Position numbers and translations under genes: made by a program
Source of the DNA: Roseateles aquatilis
GTDB taxonomy: Bacteria; Pseudomonadota; Gammaproteobacteria; Burkholderiales; Burkholderiaceae_C
Length of the DNA: 64,000 nt
Direction: 5' to 3'
Assembly (NCBI RefSeq): GCF_002205645.1
Contig: NZ_NIOF01000003.1
Span: 470,158-534,157, forward strand
Shown here: piece by piece, positions 45,708-54,361 of the stretch
How positions within the stretch are numbered: the stretch's first letter is position 1
How the letters are laid out: each line of letters begins with the position of its first letter
Notes under the pieces: model-generated
Told to the model about the DNA's origin: nothing
The model's database searches: none
The model's input: the letters and a program-made list of their open reading frames with translations, nothing else

Positions 45708-47096
45708 ATGACCCATCTCTCCAAGCTGGCGTCGCTGCGTCGCCGCGAGTTCCTCAAGCGCGCCTCGGCGCTGTCCGTCGCCGGTACCGCCGCGCCCTGG
45801 GCGCTGCAGCTGGCCGCGATCGGCGAGGCCGCCGCCGCGGCGGCGCCGGGCGACTACAAGGCCATCGTCTGCCTGTTCATGTACGGCGGCAACGACTACG
45901 GCAACACGCTGGTGCCTTACGACGCGGCCAGTTACGCCGCCTACGCCAACATCCGCCAGACGCTGGCCACGCCGCGCGACCAGCTCGCCGCGACCGCGCT
46001 GACGCCGTCCGCCGCGCTGCCCGACGGCCGCCAGATGGCGATGGCGCCGACGATGTCCGCGCTCAAGCCGGTCTTCGACGCCGGCCGCCTGGCGGTGATG
46101 CTGAACATCGGCCCGCTGATCCAGCCGATCACGCTGGCCCAGTACAAGTCCGGCAACGCGCCGCTGCCGCCCAAGCTGTTCTCCCACAACGACCAGCAAA
46201 GCCTCTGGCAGTCGTCCAACCCCGAGGGCGCGATCTCCGGCTGGGGCGGGCGCCTGGGCGACCAGTTCCTGGCCAGCAACGGCAACACCACCTTCAGCTG
46301 CATCAACGTGTCCGGCAACGCGGTCTTCATGTCCGGCAAGCAGGCCGTGCAGTACCAGATGAGCAGCAGCGGCGCCGTCGCCATCAGCGGCGCGACCAAG
46401 CCGGTCTTCGGTTCCCAGGCCTGCGCCGACGCGCTGCGCGGCCTGGTCACCGCCGACCGCTCGCACTGGATGGAGGCGGAGCTCAACCGCGTCACCGCGC
46501 GCTCGATCAACGCGCAGGGCACGGTGGCCTCGGCGCTGACCAGCTCGACGCTGCAGACGCCGTTCGACACCAGCGGCCTGTCCGCGCAATTGCAACTGGT
46601 CGCCCGGCTGATCGGCGCCCGCGCGGCGCTGGGCGCGCAGCGCCAGGTGTTCTTCGTCTCGGTCGGTGGTTTCGACCTGCACGACAACCTCGTCAGCCAG
46701 CATCCCGCGCTGCTGGGGCAGGTGGGCAACGCGATGGCGAGCTTCGACGCGGCGCTGCAGGAACTGGGCGTCGCGAAGAACGTCACGACCTTCACCGCCT
46801 CGGACTTCGGCCGCACGCTGAGCTCCAACGGCGACGGCTCCGACCATGGCTGGGGCAGCCATCACCTGGTCATGGGTGGCGCGGTGAAGGGCGGGCGCTT
46901 CTACGGGCAGTTGCCCTCGGTCAGCGTCAACGGGCCGGACGACGTCGGCCAGGGCCGCCTGTTGCCCACCACCGCCGTCGATCAGCTGGCGGCGACGTTG
47001 GCGCTGTGGATGGGGGTCTCGGTGACCGACCTGCCGGCGGTGTTGCCGGGCATCGTGAACTTCAACCAGAAAGACCTCGGCTTCCTGTCGGCCTAG
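45708..47096 (+). CDS. DUF1501 Tat-exported protein (copy 1)
   Basis: This 462-residue protein has a twin-arginine signal RRREFLKRASALS followed by a hydrophobic stretch ending in alanines, so it is exported folded. The DUF1501 domain is related to sulfatase/alkaline-phosphatase-like folds: YGGNDYGNTLVPYD, SHNDQQSLWQ, FFVSVGGFDLHDN and TASDFGRTLSSNGDGSDHGWGSHH. These His/Asp-rich motifs look like a metal site. It is always paired with DUF1800 in such loci. The next pair follows after a 371-base gap. Confidence 0.88.
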   Translation: MTHLSKLASLRRREFLKRASALSVAGTAAPWALQLAAIGEAAAAAAPGDYKAIVCLFMYGGNDYGNTLVPYDAASYAAYANIRQTLATPRDQLAATALTPSAALPDGRQMAMAPTMSALKPVFDAGRLAVMLNIGPLIQPITLAQYKSGNAPLPPKLFSHNDQQSLWQSSNPEGAISGWGGRLGDQFLASNGNTTFSCINVSGNAVFMSGKQAVQYQMSSSGAVAISGATKPVFGSQACADALRGLVTADRSHWMEAELNRVTARSINAQGTVASALTSSTLQTPFDTSGLSAQLQLVARLIGARAALGAQRQVFFVSVGGFDLHDNLVSQHPALLGQVGNAMASFDAALQELGVAKNVTTFTASDFGRTLSSNGDGSDHGWGSHHLVMGGAVKGGRFYGQLPSVSVNGPDDVGQGRLLPTTAVDQLAATLALWMGVSVTDLPAVLPGIVNFNQKDLGFLSA

Positions 47097-47467
47097 AACG
47101 CGGGCAAAGACCCCACGCGACGGAGTTACGGCCGGCAGGCCCATGAAGCGACCCGCGATCGGCGCCGCGGCCGCACGCGCGAGGGCACCGGGAGGGGGTG
47201 GAAATCCGCCAGCCGGACGGGCGCGAGGAGGGCGCCCCGGCGCGTCGTGAGATGTCGCACGGAGATGGTCGCACGGGAGATCGGAAAAACGCGGAAACGG
47301 CCGGAAGGGCCGATTCCAACGGGGGAAAGTGCGCGGGTGTCGAGGTCGAAAACCACGGTAACCGAATGCGTTGCCCGGCCTTTCGTCTGTTGCTGATCCA
47401 GCGCAGATTCGCGGCGCTCGAATCCCTAGAGTGGCGGGCTCCAGCAGTACCCCCCTCCGCGTCATCC
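47097..47467. other. Gap between the two DUF1800/DUF1501 pairs
   Basis: No gene is seen in these 371 bases. The DUF1800 frame is open through part of the gap (from 47198), but the predicted lipoprotein signal starts only at 47468. It is G-rich on the plus strand, with a short stretch like a weak -10 (CCTAGAGT near 47425). No strong terminator or palindrome was found, and a promoter for the second pair may lie here. Confidence 0.5.
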
Positions 47468-49234
47468 ATGTTCCGTTTCCCCTGGTCTTCCGCAGCCGTC
47501 ACGGCCGCAGCCGCCGCGCTGAGCGCCTGTGGCGGCGGAGGAGGCGACAGCAGCGCGCCGGCCTCCGCGGCGGGTTCGCCGTCGCCGGCTCCCGGTCCGT
47601 CCCCCACCCCCGCTCCCCCGCCTGGTTCCACCCCCGCGCCGGCACCGGGACCCTCGACCGACACCGGCGGCGCCTCCGCGCCAGCGCCGGCCGCGGGCGC
47701 CGTCCCGCTGCCGCTGCCGAGCGACGCACAGGCCGCGCGCTTCCTGGCGCAGGCGGGTTTCGCCGCGTCGGAAGCCGACATCGCCTCGGTGAAGTCGATC
47801 GGCTACGGCGCGTGGCTGGACCTGCAGTTCCTGGCGCCGCGCACCGAGTCCCATTGGGACTGGGTGGTGCGCAACGGCTTCGCGGCCGAGGACTACAAGT
47901 ACTACTACTACAACGGCTTCTACAACACGGTCTGGCGCAAGTTCATCGGCTCACCGGACCAACTGCGCCAGCGCATGGTGCTGGCGCTGTCGGAGATCTT
48001 CGTCGTCTCGGCGCTGGGTTTCGACATCCCCTGGCGCACGATGTGCCTGACGGCCTATGCCGATGTGCTGGAGGACAACGCCTTCGGCACCTTCCGCGGC
48101 CTGTTGGAGGCGGTGGCCCTGTCGCCCGCGATGGGCAGCTACCTCGCGATGCGCGGCAGCAGGAAGGAAGACGCCGCCACCGGCCGCCAGCCCGACGAGA
48201 ACTTCGCGCGCGAGGTCATGCAGCTCTTCACCATCGGGCTGGTGCAGCTCAACCTGGACGGCACCGCGCAGACCCGCGGCGGTCGGCCGGTGGAGACCTA
48301 CAACCAGGCCACCGTGACGCAGATGGCGCGCGCCTTCACCGGCTGGGAGTTCGACACGACGAGCCCCGGCGGCGCCGATTGCAGCTTCATGCGCCGCCCG
48401 ATGAAGCACAACGCGGCCAACTTCTCGGGCGGCGCCAAGACGGTGCTGGGCACCACGATCCCGGCCGGTGCCGACGGCCCGACCGCGTTGCGCCAGGCGC
48501 TGGACGTGCTGGCGAACCATCCGAACGTCGGGCCGTTCTTCGGCCGGCAACTGATCCAGCGCTTCGTCTGCTCCAACCCGAGCCCGGCCTACGTGCAGCG
48601 CGTCGCGCAGGCCTTCAACGACAACGGCCAGGGCGTGCGCGGCGACCTGAAGGCGGTGCTGCGCGCGGTGCTGCTGGACGTCGAGGCGCGGCTGCCCGGC
48701 GGCGGCGCCAACTCCGGCAAGCTGCGCGAGCCGGTGCTGCGTTTCGTGCAGGTGGCGCGCAACATCCAGCTGACGTCGGCGGGCCAGTGGGGCATCTACG
48801 AGACCACCGACATGGAGAAACGGCTCGGGCAGAGCCCGTTCTTCAGCCCGTCGGTCTTCAACTTCTACCGGCCCGGCTACGTGCCGCCGAATTCGGGGAT
48901 GGCGGCGGCCGGCGTCACCGCGCCGGAGTTCCAGCTGCTCAACGAGGTGACGGTCACCGGCTACCTCAACTTCATGCAGACGGTGCTGACGAGCGGGCAG
49001 GGCGACGCGACGCCGAACTACGCGGCCGACCTCGCGCTGGTCGCCGACCCGCGCGCGATGGTGGCGCGCCAGGCGCTGCTGCTGGCGGGCGACGGCATCT
49101 CCGACGCGACGCAGCAGCGCATCGTGGCGGCGGTCTCGTCGATCGCGGCGACCACCGACGCCGGCAGGCTCAACCGTGTCCGCGCCGGCTGGATGCTGCT
49201 GCTGGCCTGTCCCGAATACCAAGTGCAGAAGTAA
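47468..49234 (+). CDS. DUF1800 lipoprotein (copy 2)
   Basis: This 588-residue paralogue of the gene at 43921 has a short lipoprotein signal MFRFPWSSAAVTAAAAALSAC with C21. Next comes an extended Pro/Ala/Ser/Gly-rich linker (about residues 28-82) that copy 1 lacks. The DUF1800 domain then runs from AARFLAQAGFAASEADI to the same YQVQK end. GSPDQLRQRMVLALSEIFVVSA and FAREVMQLFTIGLVQLNLDGT match copy 1. It is 13 bases upstream of its DUF1501 partner. Function unknown. Confidence 0.87.
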   Translation: MFRFPWSSAAVTAAAAALSACGGGGGDSSAPASAAGSPSPAPGPSPTPAPPPGSTPAPAPGPSTDTGGASAPAPAAGAVPLPLPSDAQAARFLAQAGFAASEADIASVKSIGYGAWLDLQFLAPRTESHWDWVVRNGFAAEDYKYYYYNGFYNTVWRKFIGSPDQLRQRMVLALSEIFVVSALGFDIPWRTMCLTAYADVLEDNAFGTFRGLLEAVALSPAMGSYLAMRGSRKEDAATGRQPDENFAREVMQLFTIGLVQLNLDGTAQTRGGRPVETYNQATVTQMARAFTGWEFDTTSPGGADCSFMRRPMKHNAANFSGGAKTVLGTTIPAGADGPTALRQALDVLANHPNVGPFFGRQLIQRFVCSNPSPAYVQRVAQAFNDNGQGVRGDLKAVLRAVLLDVEARLPGGGANSGKLREPVLRFVQVARNIQLTSAGQWGIYETTDMEKRLGQSPFFSPSVFNFYRPGYVPPNSGMAAAGVTAPEFQLLNEVTVTGYLNFMQTVLTSGQGDATPNYAADLALVADPRAMVARQALLLAGDGISDATQQRIVAAVSSIAATTDAGRLNRVRAGWMLLLACPEYQVQK

Positions 49235-49247
49235 CCGGAGTCGCTCC

Positions 49248-50636
49248 GTGGCCCACGTGTCCCACCTCTCCGCGCTGCATCGGCGCGAGTTCCTCAAGCG
49301 CGCCTCGGCGCTGTCCGTCGTCGGTGGCGCCGCGCCCTGGGCGCTGCAACTGGCCGCCATCAACGACGCCGCCGCCGCGACGACCGGCGGCGACTACAAG
49401 GCGCTGGTCTGCGTGTTCCTGTACGGCGGCAACGACCATGGCAACACGTTGATCCCGTACGACGCGGCCAGCCACCAGGCCTATGCCGCCATCCGTCCGT
49501 CGCTGGCGATCGCGCGGGACGCGCTGGCGGCGACGGCGCTGTCGCCCACGGCGGCGCTGCCGGACGGCCGGCAGATGGCGCTGGCGCCCGCGCTGGCGGC
49601 GATCAAGCCGGCGTTCGACGCCGGCCGGCTGGGCGTGATGCTCAACATCGGCACGCTGCTGGCGCCGACGACGCTGGCGCAGTACAAGGCCGGCAGCGCG
49701 GCGCTGCCGCCCAAGCTGTTCTCCCACAACGACCAGCAGAGCCTGTGGCAGGCCTCGAACGTCGAGGGCGCCACCACCGGCTGGGGCGGCCGCATGGCCG
49801 ACATGATGATGGCGGGCAATGCCCGCTCGGCGCTCACCTGCATCAACGTGTCGGGCAACGCGGTGTACCTGGCGGGCAGCTCGGCTTTCCAGTACCAGAT
49901 GGGCGTCAGCGGCAAGCAGCCCATCGCCGGCATCAACGGCGCGCTGTTCGGGTCGCCGGCCTGCGCCGGCCTGCTCAAGTCGCTGGTCAGCGAGGAGCGC
50001 TCCCATGCGATGGAGGCCGAGCTCAACCGCGTCACCGCGCGCTCGATCGACCTGCAGGCGACGTTGTCCACCGCGCTGTCCGGCGGGGCCTCGATGACGA
50101 CGGCCTTCGGCGCCGACAGCCTGTCGCTGCAGCTCAAGATGGTGGCGCGCATGATCGCGGCGCGCTCGTCGCTGGGCGCGGCCCGCCAGGTGTTCTTCGT
50201 GTCGATGGGGGGCTTCGATCTGCACGACGGCCTGACGACGCGCCATCCGCAGCTGATGGCGCAACTGGGCGGTGCGCTGGGCAGCTTCGACGCGGCGATG
50301 CAGGAGCTGGGCATGTCCGACAAGGTCACCGCCTTCACCGCGTCGGACTTCGGCCGCACGCTCAGCTCCAACGGCGACGGCTCCGACCATGGCTGGGGCT
50401 CGCATCACTTCGTGATGGGCGGCGCCGTCAAGGGCGGGCGCTTCTACGGCACGGCGCCGTCGGTCAGCGTCAACGGCCCCGACGACGTCGGCCAGGGCCG
50501 CCTGCTGCCGACCACTGGGGTGGACCAGTTGGCGTCGACGCTGGCGTTGTGGATGGGCGTGCCGGCCAGTGAGCTGCGCACCGTGTTGCCCAACATCGGC
50601 AACTTCGGCGCGAGCGATCTGGGATTCCTGGGCTGA
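49248..50636 (+). CDS. DUF1501 Tat-exported protein (copy 2)
   Basis: This paralogue has 462 residues, the same length as copy 1. The GTG start at 49248 is preceded by CCGGAG and keeps the Tat signal RREFLKRASALS near the N-terminus. The His/Asp motifs YGGNDHGNTLIPYD, SHNDQQSLWQ, SMGGFDLHDG and TASDFGRTLSSNGDGSDHGWGSHHF are all conserved. A longer frame from 49176 is disregarded. Much of the protein is identical to copy 1 by eye, which points to tandem duplication of the whole pair. Confidence 0.88.
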   Translation: MAHVSHLSALHRREFLKRASALSVVGGAAPWALQLAAINDAAAATTGGDYKALVCVFLYGGNDHGNTLIPYDAASHQAYAAIRPSLAIARDALAATALSPTAALPDGRQMALAPALAAIKPAFDAGRLGVMLNIGTLLAPTTLAQYKAGSAALPPKLFSHNDQQSLWQASNVEGATTGWGGRMADMMMAGNARSALTCINVSGNAVYLAGSSAFQYQMGVSGKQPIAGINGALFGSPACAGLLKSLVSEERSHAMEAELNRVTARSIDLQATLSTALSGGASMTTAFGADSLSLQLKMVARMIAARSSLGAARQVFFVSMGGFDLHDGLTTRHPQLMAQLGGALGSFDAAMQELGMSDKVTAFTASDFGRTLSSNGDGSDHGWGSHHFVMGGAVKGGRFYGTAPSVSVNGPDDVGQGRLLPTTGVDQLASTLALWMGVPASELRTVLPNIGNFGASDLGFLG

Positions 50637-50730
50637 CCGCGCCGGCGCGCGACCGCTTCTGGTGCGTTTTCGGCAAGGACGTGCGGCGCTCGCGGCGCTC
50701 CCGGTATATCGGCGCCCAACCCGACATGCG

Positions 50731-50754
50731 CGTCCCCCCAGCCCTAGGGGGACG
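50731..50754. repeat. Short GC hairpin after the DUF1501 copy 2 gene
   Basis: An 8-bp inverted repeat (50731-50738 with 50747-50754) with an eight-base loop containing CCCTA lies 95 bases past the stop. There is no T run, so it is not a clear terminator; it may be an operator or mRNA-stabilising element. Confidence 0.4.
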
Positions 50755-50886
50755 TGTCGCGCAAACTCCGCTACGCAAGCGGGGAGCGTTCTCCTAACAT
50801 CGCTCCGTGTGCCCGTACACCGTCAGCGGCGACAGACCGGAGCGGCAGGCACCGCGTTCCACACACGCCTGAACAGGGAGGCCGAC

Positions 50887-51552
50887 ATGGATGGAATGCT
50901 GGGGAGGACCCCGGAGTTGGGTCGGCTCGCGTCTTATCGCGGGCCGGAGCGCCGGCGTGGATCGCCGGATCGATGGTGGCGGCAGGCGCTGGAGGAGATC
51001 GACCTGGGGGTCTGTCTCGTCACCGGCGTGGGACAGCTGCTCTATGCCAACAGCACCGCGCGCGCGCAGCTCGACGAGATGTCGCCGCTGCAGTTGCTCG
51101 ACGGCGCGCTGGTCGCGCCGCAGCGCGTCGACCAGCAGCGGCTGGAGCAGGCGCTGACCGACGTGCAGCGCGGGCTGCGGCATCTGATCTGCCTGGGACG
51201 AGGGCCGATGCGCCTGTCGCTGTCCGTGCTGCCGCTGCCCGAGGGGCAGGGGCGGCCGGGCCAGGCCTTGCTGGTGCTGGGCAAGCGCAACCTCTGCGGC
51301 GAGTTGCCCATGCTCGCCTTCGCCCGCGAGCATCAATTGACCGCCGCGGAGCGCCAGGTGCTGCAGGCGCTGTGCGCCGGCCTGCAGCCGCAGGAGATCG
51401 CGCAGCGCAACGGCGTGGCCATCTCGACCGTGCGCACGCAGATCGCGAGCGTGCGCGCCAAGACGGCCACCGAGAGCATCCGCGACCTGGTCGCGATGGT
51501 GGCACAACTGCCGCCGATGCAGGGCGTGCTGCGGGCGATGGAGTACCGCTGA
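50887..51552 (+). CDS. LuxR-family regulator with PAS-like N-terminus
   Basis: This 221-residue regulator has a basic N-terminal stretch (YRGPERRRGSPDRWWR) and a PAS-like segment (ALEEIDLGVCLVTGVGQLLYANSTARAQL). The C-terminal LuxR helix-turn-helix lies at about residues 155-210 (LTAAERQVLQALCAGLQPQEIAQRNGVAISTVRTQIASVRAKT). No receiver domain is present. A GGGAGG ribosome site precedes the ATG. It lies just after the DUF1800/DUF1501 block and could control it, but this is inference only. Confidence 0.82.
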   Translation: MDGMLGRTPELGRLASYRGPERRRGSPDRWWRQALEEIDLGVCLVTGVGQLLYANSTARAQLDEMSPLQLLDGALVAPQRVDQQRLEQALTDVQRGLRHLICLGRGPMRLSLSVLPLPEGQGRPGQALLVLGKRNLCGELPMLAFAREHQLTAAERQVLQALCAGLQPQEIAQRNGVAISTVRTQIASVRAKTATESIRDLVAMVAQLPPMQGVLRAMEYR

Positions 51553-51571
51553 GCGCCGCGCGCCGCGCCGC

Positions 51572-53161
51572 TCAGGCGCGGTGCGGGGCGAGCGTCTGGC
51601 TGAACAACGCGGTGCCGTCGAGGTCCTTCAGCGTGACCGTCATCGCGCGGGTCTTCGCGTCGATGTCGACCTGTCCGAAGAACTGCGTGCCGGAGGCCGG
51701 CGCCGCGTTGGCGACGCCCGGCCCCTTCTGGTAGACGACCTGCATGCCGAAGGTGCCGTCGGCCTTGTTGGGGCCGAAGCCGCCGGCGTGCAGCGGACCC
51801 GAGACGAATTCCCAGAACGGCAGGAAGTCGGTGTGCCTGGCGCGGGCCGGATCGAAGTGATGGGCGGCGGTGTAGTGCACGTCGGCGGTGAGCCAGACGA
51901 TGTTGTGCAGCCGGGCGCGCTTGATCTCGGTGAGCAGCCGGGCGATTTCGAGCTCGCGGCCGCGCGGCGGACCGTCGTCGCCGTTGGCGATGGCCTCCCA
52001 CTTGTCGCGGCCCTCGGCGTCCTTGCCGTCGCCGACGTGCAGGCCGATCGGCATGTCCGCGGCGATCACCTTCCACACCGCCGTCGAGCGCTTCAGTCCG
52101 TCGAGCAGCCAGGCGATCTGCGGTCGGCCCATGAAGGCGCTGTCGGCGTTCTCCTCGGTCTGCAGGTTGGCGCTGTTGGGGCCGCGGTAGCTGCGCATGT
52201 CGACGACGAACACGTCCAGCAGCGGGCCCTGCGGCAGGTGGCGGTAGATGCGTTCACCCTCCGCGTCGCCGAAGCGGCGCATCGGCGCGTACTCCTGGAA
52301 GGCGCGGGTGGCGCGGGCCACCAGCAGCGGGACGTTCTTCTCGGTGTAGCGGGCGTCGCCGCCGAGGTCCTTGCTGCCGGAGTAGTTGTTGGTGACCTCG
52401 TGGTCATCCCACTGCCAGATCTGCGGGATCTCCGCCGACATGCGGCGGATGTTGGCGTCCATCAGGTTGTAGCGATACCGGCCGCGGTACTCGTCCAGCG
52501 TCTCGGCGACCTTGCTGGTCTGCTCGGTGACGACGTTGCGCCAGATCGACCCGTCGGCCAGCTTGACCTCGGGGAGGATGGGGCTGTCGGCGTAGATGGT
52601 GTCGCCGCTGTGGAGGAAGAAGTCGGGGTTCACGCGGCGGATCTGCTCGTAGATCTTCATGCCACCCCAGGCCTCGTTGATGCCCCAGCCCTGGCCGGCG
52701 GTGTCGCCGCTCCAGACGAAGCGGACATCGCGCGACACCTTGGATCCCGCGGCCCGCGGCAGGCGCAGGTGGCCGGGCACGGGCTCGGACATCACGCGCT
52801 CGTTGCGCAGGTCCTGGAGGATGACGCGGTAGAAGATCTCCTGGCCCGCGGGCAGGCCGCGCAGATCGACGCGGCCGGTGAAGTCGGAGTCTTCGAGCAG
52901 GTGTGGCCCGCGCACCCGCTGCGCGTTGGCGAAGCTGGCGGTGGTGGCCCACTCCAGCCACAGTCGCGAGGGCCGATCGCCGCGGGTCCACACGATCGCG
53001 CCGTCGGCGAGCGGGTCGCCGCTCTGGATGCCGTGAGGCATCTGCGGCCGCATCGCGTCGCGCGTGATCACGCCGGGCGCCTGCGCATGCGAGCCATGCG
53101 GCGCCAGCAGCGACGCGCCGCCCAGAAAGGCGCTGGCGTGGAGGAAGCGGCGGCGGTCCAT
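51572..53161 (-). CDS. phoD: PhoD-like alkaline phosphatase, Tat-exported
   Basis: PhoD enzymes hydrolyse phosphomono- and diesters outside the cytoplasm using iron and calcium. The 529 residues start with a Tat signal MDRRRFLHASAFLGG and cleavage near HAQA. The PhoD N-domain (FTGRVDLRGLPAGQEIFYRV) is followed by the metallophosphatase core with WSGDTAGQGWG, FFLHSGDTIYADSP, WDDHEVTNNY and LTADVHYTAAH. No PhoB box was identified upstream, so phosphate control is only assumed. Confidence 0.92.
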   Translation of the reverse strand: MDRRRFLHASAFLGGASLLAPHGSHAQAPGVITRDAMRPQMPHGIQSGDPLADGAIVWTRGDRPSRLWLEWATTASFANAQRVRGPHLLEDSDFTGRVDLRGLPAGQEIFYRVILQDLRNERVMSEPVPGHLRLPRAAGSKVSRDVRFVWSGDTAGQGWGINEAWGGMKIYEQIRRVNPDFFLHSGDTIYADSPILPEVKLADGSIWRNVVTEQTSKVAETLDEYRGRYRYNLMDANIRRMSAEIPQIWQWDDHEVTNNYSGSKDLGGDARYTEKNVPLLVARATRAFQEYAPMRRFGDAEGERIYRHLPQGPLLDVFVVDMRSYRGPNSANLQTEENADSAFMGRPQIAWLLDGLKRSTAVWKVIAADMPIGLHVGDGKDAEGRDKWEAIANGDDGPPRGRELEIARLLTEIKRARLHNIVWLTADVHYTAAHHFDPARARHTDFLPFWEFVSGPLHAGGFGPNKADGTFGMQVVYQKGPGVANAAPASGTQFFGQVDIDAKTRAMTVTLKDLDGTALFSQTLAPHRA

Positions 53162-53266
53162 GCGGGGCTCCGGTGGGGTGACGAAGCGCAGGATCCTGCC
53201 GGCGGCGTGTGACCGACCCGTGACGACAGGTGCCTCGCGGTTGCATTTGACCTCTTGTCAGAAACA

Positions 53267-53291
53267 ACAACAGGGCCCTCGGCCCTGTTGT
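53267..53291 (-). terminator. Rho-independent terminator of the ridA-dsbB transcript
   Basis: A perfect 11-bp inverted repeat (53267-53277 with 53281-53291) with a three-base loop is followed on the minus strand by a T-rich TTGTTTCT. It lies 34 bases beyond the dsbB stop. Confidence 0.8.
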
Positions 53292-53324
53292 CCTTGACGC
53301 ATCGCAACGACGCCTGCGCGGCGC

Positions 53325-53822
53325 TCACCGACGATGCGGTCTTCCCCGCTTGAGCGCCAGCAGGCACAGCAGCGCGATCAGGGTGAACAGGGCGCCGCTC
53401 CAGATCTCGTAGGGCAGACCGAGCAGCGTGTACGCGGATGCTTCGCTGCAGGAGGCGGTGACCATGAAGACGCTCGGGAACTTCGCTTCCAGATCCAGCG
53501 CGCCCAGCACGCGGTCGGCGAAGGTCATGTCGCAGCTGGCCAGCTTGGAGGCGACCTCGTGCTGGTAACCCGCCGCCACCAGTCCGGCCACGCCCAGCGC
53601 CGCCGTCAGCAGCAGCGCCAGCACGCGCGCGAAGCCGACGCGCTGCAGCACCCAGCCCAGCGCGCCCACCGCCGCGATCAGCAGGAAGATGCCGCGCTGC
53701 ATCACGCACCACGGGCACGGCTTGATGCCGAACTGGTACTGCGCCACCAGCGCCGCCGCCACGCCGGCAAGCGACACCAGCGCGCTGAACGCCAGCACGC
53801 GGGAGGCGGTCAGCGCGCGCAT
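53325..53822 (-). CDS. dsbB: Disulfide bond formation protein DsbB
   Basis: DsbB reoxidises the periplasmic dithiol oxidase DsbA and passes electrons to quinone. The 165 residues form four membrane helices. The first periplasmic loop has C36-PW-C39 and the second has C97 and C125, the full redox quartet. The CPWCVMQRG motif is typical of betaproteobacteria. The ATG overlaps the ridA stop by one base (TGATG), so translation is coupled. No dsbA is present in the window. Confidence 0.93.
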   Translation of the reverse strand: MRALTASRVLAFSALVSLAGVAAALVAQYQFGIKPCPWCVMQRGIFLLIAAVGALGWVLQRVGFARVLALLLTAALGVAGLVAAGYQHEVASKLASCDMTFADRVLGALDLEAKFPSVFMVTASCSEASAYTLLGLPYEIWSGALFTLIALLCLLALKRGRPHRR

Positions 53823-54289
53823 CAGTCGGCGATCTCGGCGATCAGCTCGATCTCGACGCAGGACCCGGTCGGGATCTGCGCCACGCCGAAGGCGCTGCGC
53901 GCGTGCGCGCCGACGTCGGCGCCGAAGACTTCGCCGAACAGTTCCGACGCGCCGTTGGTCACGAGGTGCTGTTCGGTGAAATCGCCGGTGCTGTTGACCA
54001 GGCTCATCAGCTTGACGATGCGCTTGACCTTGTTCAGGTCGCCGACGGCCGCGTGCAGCGTGCCCATCAGGTCGATCGCGATCGAGCGTGCCGCGGCCTT
54101 GCCGGTCGCCGTGTCCGTGTCCTTGCCGAGCTGGCCGACCCAGGGCTTGCCGTCCTTCTTCGCGATATGACCGGACAGGAACACCAGGTTGCCGGTGCGG
54201 ACGAAGGGCACGTAGGCCGCGGCGGGCACGGCCACGGGCGGCAGGGTGATGCCGAGTTGCTGGAGGCGGTCGTAGACGGAAGCGCTCAT
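53822..54289 (-). CDS. RidA family reactive intermediate deaminase
   Basis: RidA-type proteins hydrolyse reactive enamines and imines from amino-acid metabolism. The 155 residues show the family core: LVFLSGHIAKKDGKPWVGQLGKD near the N-terminus, then ARSIAIDLMGTLHAAVGDLNKVKRIVKLMSLVNS. The C-terminal HARSAFGVAQIPTGSCVEIELIAEIAD keeps the conserved RxAxGVAxLP-like arginine segment. It is longer than the 130-residue E. coli form, and of the YjgH/Rid-2-like size. It is coupled to dsbB. Confidence 0.87.
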   Translation of the reverse strand: MSASVYDRLQQLGITLPPVAVPAAAYVPFVRTGNLVFLSGHIAKKDGKPWVGQLGKDTDTATGKAAARSIAIDLMGTLHAAVGDLNKVKRIVKLMSLVNSTGDFTEQHLVTNGASELFGEVFGADVGAHARSAFGVAQIPTGSCVEIELIAEIAD

Positions 54290-54361
54290 GGGGGTCTGCA
54301 CGGTAGTGAAAAAAGTCGTCGCGAATCCTACACCCCGGCTTGGCGCTGGACGCTCGGCCCC

